From Euleptes europaea (lineage: Eukaryota; Chordata; Lepidosauria; Squamata; Sphaerodactylidae), in contig NC_079324.1 in assembly GCF_029931775.1 (NCBI RefSeq), positions 65,107,268-65,171,267 on the forward strand: a stretch of 64,000 bases of DNA, in the 5' to 3' direction. Positions 38,055-44,833 of the stretch are shown in pieces. Within the stretch, counting starts at the first letter, position 1. Each line of letters opens with the position of its first letter. The translations under genes and the position numbers were made by a program. The notes beneath the pieces were generated by a model. It had not been told where the DNA came from, ran no database searches, and saw only the letters and a program-made list of their open reading frames with translations.

Positions 38055-39601
38055 GGGCGGCGTGGTGGTCGGCGCTGGGCGGCGGCTGGAGCGGGGGGCC
38101 CTGCGGGGCCGGCGGCGGGAAGGCGTCGGGCGCGGGCGGCGGGAAGTCTCCCGGCGGCAGGGCCGAGTAGGAGGGCGAGAGGTGGCTGTCCAGGCCGCCG
38201 CCGCCGCCGCCCCACGAGTCGAAGCGGGGCCTCTTGGCCACGGCGGGCAGGTAGGGGGGCGCGTCGAAGTGCTGCAGGCGCTGCGAGCCCGGGGGCGGGG
38301 GCGGCGGGTGGTGGTGCACGTTGTAGCCGGGCTCCCCCGGGCCGCCGCCTCCGCCGTAGGGGTGCTGCAGGCTCCTGTTCTCCAGCCGGTGGATGGGGTA
38401 CTCGAAGGGGGCGTGCTGGGCCGGGAGGAGGGCGCCGCCGCCGCCGTCGTCTTGCAGAGCCGGGTGGGCGGCGCTGCCCTCGGGGCACGGCTGCTGCGGC
38501 TGCGGCTGCCGGGGCAGGGCGGGCGGGCACGAGTTCTGCCTGGCCAGGAGGCCCGGCGGCGGCGGCGGCGGGTGCGGCGGGTGCTGGTGGTGCAGGAGGG
38601 GGTGCCTGGCCCCCAGGCCCGGCTCCAGGCTCAGCGGCATCTTGCGGGCGCCCGCGAACCTCTCGAAGAAGACCCCGGGCGGCGGCGGCGGGGGGGCCTT
38701 GGGCATGGCGCCCATCCCCGCGGGCGCTCGGGGCAAGGCCGAGGCGGGCGCGGAGAAGCCGCCCGCGCCGGGCCCCTGCTGCCTGCCGGCCGCGTAGTGG
38801 GGCAGCTGCCCGTCGGCCTCGGCGGGGGAGAAGCCGGGGGGCAAGTCGAAGTGGCTCTCGGCGGCGGCGGCGTAGCTGTAGTCCAGGGCCTCGAGGGCGG
38901 CGGCGCCGTGGGCGGGGAGGCGCCTGTGCGCGTCCAGGCCGGGCGGCTCCGAGGCGGCGGCGGCGGCGCCGGGCAGGCCGTGGAAAGAGGCGGCGCGGTT
39001 GGGCGACTGGTCCAGGGGCAGGCAGGGGGCCGGCACGCCGGGGGGGGTGGTGGTGCGGCGGCGGCGGCGCCTGGAAGTCCGGGAGGGGGCCGGCCCGCTG
39101 CGCCCCGAAGCCCTCGCCGCCCGCCGCCCCGTCGGCCAGGTGCTGCTGCTGCTGCTGCTGCTGCTCGTAGCCGTCGGCGGCGAAGGCCTGCTGGGCGCCC
39201 GGGTAGCCGAGGAGGCGGCCGCCGTGCAGGCACGAGGCGCTGGGCTCCGGCCCGAAGCCGCCCCCGAAGTGGGCCGCGGCGGGCTGGGGGGGCGCGGCGT
39301 GCGGGGAGGGCTGGCTGCCGAAGAAGGCGTGCGCGGGCTGGGGCTGGGCGTGGGGCAGGTCGCCGGGGCCCCCGCGCGCCCCGGGGAAGCCGTAGGCCGC
39401 CTCGCCCGCCAGGCTCAGGTTCATGGCCAGCAGCGCCGCCGGCGACGGCTCGCCCAGCCCCGCCTCGCCGCCGGCGAAGGGCGACGCCTTGAAGTGGCAG
39501 CCCCCGCCCGCCCCGAAGCCCCCCCCGCCGCCGTTGCCGCGCTCGCCCGCCCCGCCGCCCCGGCCGCCGCTCGGCGCCTCGAACTGCTCCAGCGCGAACA
39601 T
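10261..39601 (-). CDS. MN1: MN1 transcriptional regulator, two coding exons
   Basis: Recognised by near-identity to vertebrate MN1 blocks: the start [10 protein letters not shown], the block [97 protein letters not shown] and the exon-2 end [19 protein letters not shown]. Coding exons are 36165-39601 and 10261-10445, joined in phase 1 (GAAG^GTAGCG donor, TTTGCAG acceptor), as in human. MN1 is a largely disordered nuclear transcriptional co-regulator, important in craniofacial development and a partner in leukaemia fusions. Without the single extra base at the G8 run the product would be about 1,206 residues, a little shorter than human. Glycine, proline and alanine tracts are longer and the central glutamine tract shorter (about 10) than in human, consistent with strong local GC bias. 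Identity is certain; exact length is not. Confidence 0.97.
10882..12110. mobile_element. Fold-back DNA element with GGGCTGTGCAAA termini
   Basis: Termini GGGCTGTGCAAA and TTTGCACAGCCC are exact inverses with TA on each outer side. The interior carries a repeated module (GTAGAGTCACCAAATT, TGCAAGGGA, AAAGTTTGGGACAGGGGG, GGCCCCTGAAGGGGT) at about 11,250-11,350 and 11,750-11,860 in one sense and 11,410-11,540 in the other, around a palindrome centred near 11,645. No coding part. The TA flank suggests Tc1/mariner-like or similar, unproved. Confidence 0.7.
11036..11200 (+). mobile_element. 5S-rRNA-derived SINE
   Basis: The start GGCCTGGTTAGTATTTGGAT, then GGGAGACCACC and GGAATACCAG, closely follows the 3' half of 5S rRNA. 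The tail CCATAAGTCGGCTGCGACTT with a CA-rich end resembles Bov-B-type LINE tails used by squamate SINEs. Inserted inside the fold-back element. Confidence 0.8.
12801..14939. other. MN1 intron, AT-rich part, no gene seen
   Basis: 13,300-14,200 is strongly AT-rich without recognised repeats except a small hairpin at 14,072-14,107 (ATAGCATGAAAAAGTC and its inverse). G and C runs flank it. Confidence 0.5.
14940..15470 (+). mobile_element. L2-clade LINE fragment
   Basis: Reverse-transcriptase C-terminal likeness: [20 protein letters not shown] then QKLQLLQ, followed in shifted frames by [17 protein letters not shown] and VRNLLKMPP. Decayed. In the MN1 intron. Confidence 0.75.
15471..17500. other. 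MN1 intron, GC-rich part, no gene seen
   Basis: Open frames of 150-230 codons overlap on both strands, but none shows domains, conserved blocks or plausible splice context. Confidence 0.5.
17501..17591. mobile_element. Short palindromic element
   Basis: Arms of about 42 bp (TGCAGTGCCATCCTGAACAG and its diverged inverse ending TAGGACTGCACTG) around a short centre near 17,546. Resembles small palindromic repeats common in reptile genomes that carry GGATTGCACTGT ends. Non-coding. Confidence 0.55.
17996..18176. mobile_element. Interspersed repeat, MIR/L2-like
   Basis: Carries CAACAACCCTATGAGGTAGG, TGACTGGCTGAAGGTCACAG and GGATTCGAACCTGGGTCTCC in the usual order of tRNA-related vertebrate SINEs with L2-like parts. 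Confidence 0.6.
18785..18975 (+). mobile_element. tRNA-derived SINE, MIR-like
   Basis: GGGAGACCCAGGTTCAAAACCCC (B-box-like, in part), then GGTGGCCTTGGCCCTGTTAC, AGGGTTGTTGTTGTGAGGAT and a tail GAGTATAAATA. Opposite orientation relative to the repeat at 17,996. Confidence 0.65.
19791..19847 (-). mobile_element. 57-bp Penelope-like fragment with target duplication
   Basis: Nearly identical to the end of the 1,011 element (GGTTATCCGGGCTGTGTAAC, TGGTCTTGGTATTTTC). Bounded by the 12-bp direct repeat ACAGCTAAGAAA at 19779-19790 and 19848-19859. Read on the minus strand it starts C-AGGAACG, within one base of the cleavage point GTC^AGG of the hammerhead motif in the longer copy. Confidence 0.75.
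19988..20160 (+). mobile_element. Interspersed repeat, class unknown, copy 1
   Basis: AAGAACATAAGAAAGGCCCT, GCTGGATCAGACCAAGGTCC and CAGCAGTCTGTTCACACAGT recur at 56,058-56,215. A common reptilian repeat; its class was not determined. Confidence 0.6.
20761..21042 (+). mobile_element. tRNA-derived SINE of Sauria type
   Basis: tRNA-like head with B box GTTCGATCC at 20820-20828. The body has GACTCAGCCTTCCATCCTTT and AAATGAGTACCCAGCTTGCT; the tail GATGTCACCCCATGAGTAAC resembles Bov-B ends. This SINE type is characteristic of squamates. Confidence 0.65.
21043..23048. other. MN1 intron, no gene seen
   Basis: Mixed composition; no repeat family or gene recognised. Open frames up to 210 codons on the minus strand near 21.5-22.1 kb lack family likeness. 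Confidence 0.5.
23049..23110. repeat. DIRS-type terminal-repeat fragment
   Basis: GCTTACCTGTAACTGTTGTT followed by CTTCTGTGCAGGCACACATG parallels 745-790. It stands alone, without coding remains. Confidence 0.5.
23877..23914 (+). repeat. (AAGT)n microsatellite
   Basis: About nine AAGT units with one GTAGG variant and a closing AAAT unit. Confidence 0.95.
23915..26499. other. MN1 intron, no gene seen
   Basis: GC-moderate unique-looking DNA. No domain or RNA gene recognised. Confidence 0.5.
26500..26900 (-). mobile_element. L2-clade LINE fragment
   Basis: Minus-strand frame reads [20 protein letters not shown] and LKTGSF, matching the L2-clade [16 protein letters not shown] block. Decayed and short. 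Confidence 0.65.
27720..27941. mobile_element. Small inverted-repeat element, copy B
   Basis: Starts AGGGATGCCAGCC and ends GGCTGGCAACCCTA, inverse ends. Interior has GGTGGGGCCTGGAGAGCTTC, GGAGAAAATGGCTGCTTTAG and AGGGTGGACTCTATGGCATT, a well-preserved version of copies at 4,648 and 41,226. Confidence 0.7.
27942..30028. other. MN1 intron, no gene seen
   Basis: AT-rich from about 29,000. No gene or named repeat recognised. Confidence 0.5.
30029..30112 (+). mobile_element. Interspersed repeat start, SINE-like
   Basis: AAGAAGAAGAGTTGGTTTTT, ATATGCCGACTTTCTCTACC, ACTTAAGGAAGACTCAAACC: a phrase common at the start of a reptilian short repeat. The rest is missing. Confidence 0.5.
30113..35989. 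other. MN1 intron, exon-1 side, no gene seen
   Basis: Mostly AT-moderate single-copy-looking DNA. Holds a CA tract near 31,608-31,626 and a diverged small repeat near 34,482-34,580 (GGGTTTACTCCCAGGAAAGT). No RNA gene recognised. Confidence 0.5.
36165..39601 (-). CDS. MN1: MN1 coding exon 1, with an apparent one-base frame shift
   Basis: The start codon at 39601-39599 gives [13 protein letters not shown], matching the family start MFGLDQFEP; the open frame running further upstream to 39934 has no MN1-like sequence. The frame reads through conserved [13 protein letters not shown] and then leaves register near residue 183 at a run of eight G (39050-39057; C8 in the gene). The adjoining frame resumes at once with the conserved [17 protein letters not shown] and continues to the splice donor after AAAGAAG at 36165. 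One base fewer in the run restores a single frame that also meets exon 2 in the right phase. A sequence error in a homopolymer is the simplest reading; a true lesion cannot be excluded. Confidence 0.95.
38011..38054 (-). repeat. CAG tract encoding the MN1 glutamine run
   Basis: CTG repeats on the + strand encode about ten glutamines, then H-QQ, in MN1 (CAG on the coding strand). Human MN1 has a much longer run at the same place. Another seven-glutamine tract lies near 39,142-39,165. Confidence 0.85.
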
Positions 39602-39928
39602 CCTGCTGCCGCTGCTGCCGCTGCTGCCGCCGGGCCGGGGCTCCCCGGGAGCGGCGAGCGGGCTGCTGCTGCTGCTGCGGCGGCGGCGGCGAGGAGGAGG
39701 GGGCGGCGCGGCGGCCTCCTCACATGGTGCGCGGGGGCGCCGGGGGGGGCGCCGGGCGGGGCGCGGGGGCCGCCCTGGGCCGCATGGCCTGTCCGCCGCT
39801 GTCCCGACGCCGCTCCGCCCGCCCGCCCGGTGCCTGTCGCTCGCCGCCGCCTCGCTCGCCTTCAGCCGGCGCCCGGGCGGCAGCAACAAGTTTTGCATTT
39901 CAGCCGGACCTGCCAGCCGCGCGCGCGG

Positions 39929-39939
39929 CGCCAATCAGC
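39929..39939 (+). promoter_or_regulatory. CCAAT (NF-Y type) site upstream of MN1
   Basis: The + strand reads CGCCAATCAGC, a good NF-Y consensus, about 330 bp upstream of the MN1 start codon inside the CpG island. It is in reverse orientation relative to the gene, which NF-Y tolerates. Function is inferred from motif and position only. Confidence 0.4.
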
Positions 39940-41225
39940 GGCCGGGGCGGGCGGGGCGCGGCGGCCGGGGCGGGGCTCCCCCTTAAGGTGGCGCGCAGCC
40001 CCCCCCGCCCCCCCCCCGCCGGGCCGCGACGGCCACCGGGCCGCCCCCCCCCCCGCACGACCGCCTCGGCCGCCGCGCCTCCTTAAGGCGGCGCCAGGGC
40101 GGGCCGCCCGGCTCCGGGGCCGCCGTCGAAGCGCCGCCGCCGCCGCCCGGCTCCCCAGGAAACGCTGAGCCCCCTCCTCTGCGGGACGGCGCCTTTGGCG
40201 GCCGCCTCCGCAGGGGCGCCCATCGAGCCGGCCCTTCCCGGGGGCTGCCCCACGCCCCCCACCCCCCGCCCCCGCGAAGCAGCAGGGGAGCAGAGGCCGG
40301 CGCCGGAGCCCTCGGGCTGCCCCCGACGCGCCCGGTGCCCGCGGAGGGCCTCTCCAGAAGGGGCCGGGGCGTCTCTGGCCGGCTCAGGACGGCGGGCCCT
40401 GATGACATACGGATCGGGGGCGGGGGGGGGGGGCGAGAGAGCGGGCGCCGGCAGGCCGGGCCGGGCCGAGGCTCCCGGGCGGCGGAGGCAGACGGCGGCG
40501 GGCGAGGGGGCTCCACCCGGGCCGCCGCGCCGCTCCGCTCCGCTCCGCAGGCCGCCCGGCGCCGGTGCGGCGGTGGCGCGCTGCCCCCTCGCGGCGGCGG
40601 CCGGCAGGGCGCGGCGGGCCGGCTTCGCGGGGGCCGCTGAGGGGCGGCGAGCGGCGCTCTGCACGCGCTCTGCAGCCTTGGGCCCCGAGCCGCAGCGCGG
40701 CGGGGGTGGGGAGGCGAGGCTCCGCTGGCGAGCGCCCGGCCGCCGCCTCTTCCCCGGCGGGCCCCGCAGGCTCCCCTCGGCGCCCCGCCACGGGCCAGGC
40801 GGCCAGCCTTCCAGGCCAGGTGGCCTGCCGGGGGCCTCGTGCTCGCGGCCGTGTGGGAGGCAGCAGCCCCGCAGGCCGCCCTCCCGGCGTGGGGCTGGGC
40901 GCGCCGGCCCACGGACCAGAGGACTGCGGCGCGGAGCCAGAGGCGGCGGCCGGCAGGCCGGCCGGCCTCGAAACCCACCCCGGAGGGAGGAGGCCGCGTT
41001 CGCCGCCCGCCCTTAACCGAGCGAAGCCGCCTGGCCAAGCTCTGGAGAGCTGGGAGGGTTCCGGACGGTCGATGCCCCCCGCGCCCCCCCCCCCGTCGAG
41101 GATTCCTACTCTCCATGCGGTAAACGGAGCCTCCCTGTGCAGGGGCAGCGTGCTGCTGGCTGAGCAGAGTCCGAGCAGCAGCGCGCAAATGAAGCCAGGC
41201 CTCATTGGCAAACGGCCTGCCAAGT

Positions 41226-42204
41226 AGGGTTGCCAACCCCCAGGTGGAAGCTGGAGATCTCCCGGAATCTCAGCGGATTTCCACATCAAAGAGCAGTTCC
41301 CCTAGGCAGGGGTCTGCAAACTGCGGCTCCTCTTTGGCCCGATGAGTGCGGCTCTCCAAATGTGGTTCAGAGCCCCTGTTCTCGCGCCCGCCCGCGCTGG
41401 CAGCCCAGCTGCGGAGCCAGCGCGCCTGAGAGAGCAGGCGAGCGGGCGCGCTGTCTCTCCCCCCCCCCCCCGCTGTGGAGAATGGCCGGGTCCCCCTTTC
41501 CCTTGCCCTCCATGGTTGGGAGGCTAAAGCCTTCCCTCCCCTCTAGCGGTGCGGCTGGGCGGTTCCTGCCCCCCCCCATCAGCTGTTGGGTGGCGGGCTT
41601 CCTTTGGTAGACCTGGCCTCCGGCTGAGTCCCATTGGGAGGCCAGGTCTACCCACTGGCTTTCTTGGCAGTAGACCTGGACTCCGAGGACGGGGAAAAGT
41701 CCCCCTTCAGAGGCCAGGTCTACCAATTGGCTTCTATGGGCCTCCAGAGGCCAGGCCAACTGCCAAGAAAGCCAATGGGTAGACCTGGCCTCCCAATGGG
41801 ATTCAGCCGGAGGCCAGGTCTACCAATAGGCTTTTATGGCGGTAGACCAGGCCTCCGGGCGGGGAGGGGGAAATGGCAGGGACTTACAATTCAATTTTTA
41901 TCAATAAATAAGATCACTATTAGGTATGATATCAAGTTTTATTCAGTGTACCTATAGTTTAATTAAGACTTAAAACTTTATTAAGTTAATAAACAGTGTA
42001 CCTACCTATATAGTTTAAGAAATTTGGCTCTCAAAAGAAATCTCAATCGTACTGTTGATATTTGGCTCTTTTGACTCATGAGTTTGCCGACCCCTGCTAG
42101 AGGGTGGACTCCATGACATTGTACCCCACGGGGCCCCCTCTCCCCAAACCCTGCCCTCCCCAGGCTCCACCCCCCAAATCTCCCAGTCCAGAGCTGGCAA
42201 CCCT
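41226..42204. mobile_element. Small inverted-repeat element, copy C, split by a hAT-like insertion
   Basis: Left part 41,226-41,306 (AGGGTTGCCAACCCCC, GGAGATCTCCCGGAATCTCA) and right part 42,097-42,204 (AGAGGGTGGACTCCATGACA to GAGCTGGCAACCCT) together match copy B. The middle is lost or displaced by the 790-bp insertion. Confidence 0.75.
41307..42096. mobile_element. hAT-like non-autonomous DNA transposon
   Basis: Left end CAGGGGTCTGCAAACT and right end AGTTTGCCGACCCCTG are inverse with one mismatch, the typical hAT/Charlie terminus. No transposase. Inside lies a 66-bp inverted pair at 41,606-41,671 and 41,759-41,824, and an AT-rich right third. An exact 8-bp target duplication was not evident (CCCCTAGG against CTAGAGGG). 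Confidence 0.75.
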
Positions 42205-43113
42205 GCCCCTGTGGCGCCTCTTGCCCGGCCTCTCTGGGAGCATGCACTGCCCGCCAGGCCTGCCCACGTCGGTCTGCATCTTCTGTCTTCGCTCCCACCT
42301 TCAGCAGAGCAGGAAGGCCCGGATGCTCTCAAAGGCCGTGTGCCCCTCCCCGAAGGCAGCCAGCCAGCCTGCGTCCGGCTGGCCGCTCCCTGCCGCCCAG
42401 CTGGGCCTTCCCGGAAGCAGGAGCCCTGGCCTGGCACCCAGGGACCCGTCGACAGAGGCAAGGCAGGCCTCACCGGGCCTGGATTGGGACCCTTGGCAGG
42501 CCCCTGCCTGCGGGGCCAACCTGGTGCTGCTTTAGCATCCAGATATTCTCAGGCTTAAGGCATTGGTGTGTGTGTGTGGGGGGGTGGGCACAGGAGGAGG
42601 AGAAGCCAAGACTCTCCAGCCTTCTGGGAAGAGAGATGAGCGCTGGCTCTCCCAGTTCCATTGATTGCCCTGAGGAAAGGAAATTTCCAAGAAGTGCTCA
42701 AATAAAGATTGGTGTAACATTTTATAATGTGCTAAGAGGCCGGGGGGGGGGGGGGGAGAGCAAAGCCTGCCTGGCAGAACCAGAAGCACTGGCCCTTCCC
42801 GCCCCCACAAAAAAAGAACACCTGGCCACAGCGCAAAGCACACAGAGCGCAAGCGATCCTGTGACACCCTGGCATTTCTTGCTCTCCTTTCTGTGCCTTC
42901 CACCACCCTCTCAGAGTCTTTCGACAGCACATAGAAACGTGCGCTGGAGCCCACTGCCCAGTAGCTGGGGGGGGGGGGAAGACATGCAAAAGGTGGCTGA
43001 GCCACAGCTGGGCCCCCTTTTGACTGGTCACTTGGTAGCAGGACTAATTGGACGAGGGCAAATCCTGCTTCCGTACCCACTGCCCTCAGCTGCTCTGACT
43101 TGGGGCCTTTAAC
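42205..43113. other. Intergenic, no gene seen
   Basis: GC-rich with a 15-base G run at 42,742-42,756. Nothing else recognised. Confidence 0.5.
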
Positions 43114-43189
43114 GGAATGCAATTAGTCGAAAAGGGCAAGAGTCCAGTAGCACCTTAAAGACTAACCAAAATATTTTCTGGTAGGGTAT

Positions 43190-43221
43190 GAGCTTTCGTG
43201 AGCCACAGCTCACTTCTTCAG
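43190..43221 (-). ncRNA. Minimal hammerhead ribozyme motif, left arm
   Basis: Exact mirror of the right-arm motif, with CTGAAGA, the 6-bp stem II, GAAA and GCTC all intact. Confidence 0.6.
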
Positions 43222-43223
43222 AT

Positions 43224-43255
43224 CTGAAGAAGTGAGCTGTGGCTCACGAAAGCTC
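43224..43255 (+). ncRNA. Minimal hammerhead ribozyme motif, right arm
   Basis: CTGAAGA at 43224-43230, stem II GTGAGC/GCTCAC (6 bp) closed by TGTG, GAAA at 43248-43251, then G-CTC with cleavage expected after 43255. Stem III would be AG/CT without a loop. One extra A lies between the core and stem II. Stem I is poor in this copy because the inverted junction replaced its 5' strand. Confidence 0.6.
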
Positions 43256-43360
43256 CTACCCTACCAGAAAATATTTTGGTTACTCTTTAAGGTGCCACTG
43301 GACTCTAGCCCTTTTCTACTACTGCAGACAGACTAACACGGCTACCCACTGGGAATGCAA

Positions 43361-43363
<3 letters not shown>

Positions 43364-43392
<29 letters not shown>
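43364..43392 (+). repeat. (GT)n microsatellite
   Basis: About fourteen GT units starting at the end of the second copy of the target duplication. Confidence 0.95.
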
Positions 43393-44827
43393 GTTTCCTG
43401 GTCTCTGTTTGCAGAGGGGCAGCAGGATGTCAAACGGCTACCCATTAATGCCAAAGCACTGAGGGGTCCCCAGGGGTCTGCGAGTGCCGCTAAACTTTTT
43501 GGAACGGTCATTGTCGTCGGAAGGGGTTCTGCCACAACCCAGCCTAATCCCATAAGCTACTTGGGATAGCTGTTTAACCTTTGACCCACCCTAGATTCTT
43601 GAGTTGTCCCTCCTCTGGGAAGCTGCAGTTTCCACCACGGAGGGGATGGTAGAGGAGCGGAGCGCCACCCCCATGGTTTCCTCCACAAGGCAAACAGCAG
43701 CTGGAGGGGGGGCAAAGTTGGGGAAAAATTAAAGCCTTCTCCGCTGACCTGGCTCCTCAAAGCCTCTTCCCCACATTAAAAAAAAATAATGTTTTTGGGT
43801 TGTTCAAACACACTAAGTACCCTCACAAAAGATGACATTAGAAAAGTTAGAATATATGAAGCTGGGCCACAGCCCCAGGGAAGGAGGGGGTTAACTATCA
43901 AAAAAAAAAAAAACCCTCCGTTTCTCTGATCAAACTTTCACATACCCCCCACCCACGCACACACACAGATTTAAGCCCTGGTAAGGAAAAGGCAGGGGTG
44001 TATGTGCCCCTTTCTTCCCCCTCCTGGGGATCAAGGCAGGCTGGGGTGTGTGTGTGTGGTGTTGAGTGTGTTGTTGATCAGGGGAACTGCGTTAGAGGAA
44101 AAGTTAGCCCCCCCCCCTCCAGATGCCCTGACCCATAATGCCCCAAGGCTGTTTTTTAGGCCAAATCCTGTCACAGAATCCCAGCATTTCCCAACCCTGA
44201 ACTGGCATTTGTGCCGGGGTGTGTGTGTGTGTGTGTGGGGGGGGCTGATACAATGGTGCCCAGGCCCACCAGAACGCCGGCCTATCAAAGTGGCTCTGAG
44301 AAGGCACTGGTTCAAATCTCTCCTCTGCCACCACCTCACCCTCTAGTCTCAGCCAAGTCTGTCTCCACACACACACATACAATCTGCAGTGTGGTGTAAG
44401 CTGATGAATAGTTTGAGTGTGAACACTAAATAAAAGCAAATTATTATTAATTACAAGGGTTATTGAACAATGGGGCAGGGCCTAACCTGCATACTGCATA
44501 TACAAACACCAGTTCAGGATGGCAGCCGAGTCGTGGGACCGTGGGACAGTCGTGCCGGTCTGCATAGATTAAGGCCGTCTCCTTGAAGTTGACAGCAAAG
44601 CCTGTCGGATGCTGACCTGAGAGGGCGGAGGCCCTTTTAGGTTGAACAAAATGGTTCCTGGGAAGTTTGCCTTCTGGAGAACTGAAGCAGCAACATACCC
44701 TGGCAAGGCGGCCTTTTTGCCTCTGCTATGAGCCCTAAGACTCTCATTCCGCCCCCCCATCCCCACAGCCCCATTCTCCCAGCACGAGGGTACCCAAAGC
44801 ACAGACAAGGAGGATTTTATGAGCAAA
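43393..44827. other. Intergenic between MN1 and PITPNB, no gene seen
   Basis: Contains GT tracts near 44,047 and 44,218 and a decayed SINE-like stretch near 44,300-44,360 (CACTGGTTCAAATCTCTCCT). Confidence 0.5.
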
Positions 44828-44833
44828 TTTATT
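44828..44833 (-). terminator. Candidate PITPNB poly(A) signal AATAAA
   Basis: AATAAA in minus orientation, about 1.4 kb past the stop codon. No other canonical signal was noticed between it and the stop. Confidence 0.35.

Larger units (their letters stand above)
35990..41220. promoter_or_regulatory. MN1: CpG island over MN1 exon 1 and promoter
   Basis: This stretch is extremely rich in G, C and CpG, in contrast to AT-rich DNA on the intron side. It covers the whole 3.4-kb coding exon 1 and about 1.6 kb upstream of the start codon, ending where a repeat begins at 41,226. The composition keeps long open frames alive on every frame and both strands, none of which looks coding apart from MN1. 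The transcription start probably lies between 39,650 and 41,000; no TATA box was evident. Confidence 0.8.
43128..43351. mobile_element. Second Penelope-like inverted pair with hammerhead motifs
   Basis: Arms 43,129-43,222 and 43,223-43,316 are inverse with 4 differences in 94 bp and no spacer. The right copy extends 35 bp further. The unit is bounded by the 14-bp direct repeat GGAATGCAATTAGT at 43,114-43,127 and 43,352-43,365, so it inserted as one piece. The sequence is a common reptilian repeat (GTGAGCTGTGGCTCACGAAA; AAGGTGCCACTGGACTCTAG) unrelated to the 1,011 family. Assignment to Penelope-like elements rests on the minimal hammerhead and architecture. Confidence 0.65.

Noticed and set aside
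35938-39492. Open frame of 1,184 codons on the + strand
   Set aside because: It is antisense to MN1 exon 1. Its composition is all G, A, R, V and L repeats, with no domains; it stays open only because GC-rich codons avoid stops.
39602-39934. Upstream in-frame extension of MN1
   Set aside because: It is open but has no MN1 likeness, and the family start [10 protein letters not shown] lies at 39,601. The extension is most likely 5' UTR.
38999-41289. Several 200-420 codon frames on both strands upstream of MN1
   Set aside because: They are low-complexity frames in a CpG island without conserved blocks; some overlap each other on opposite strands.
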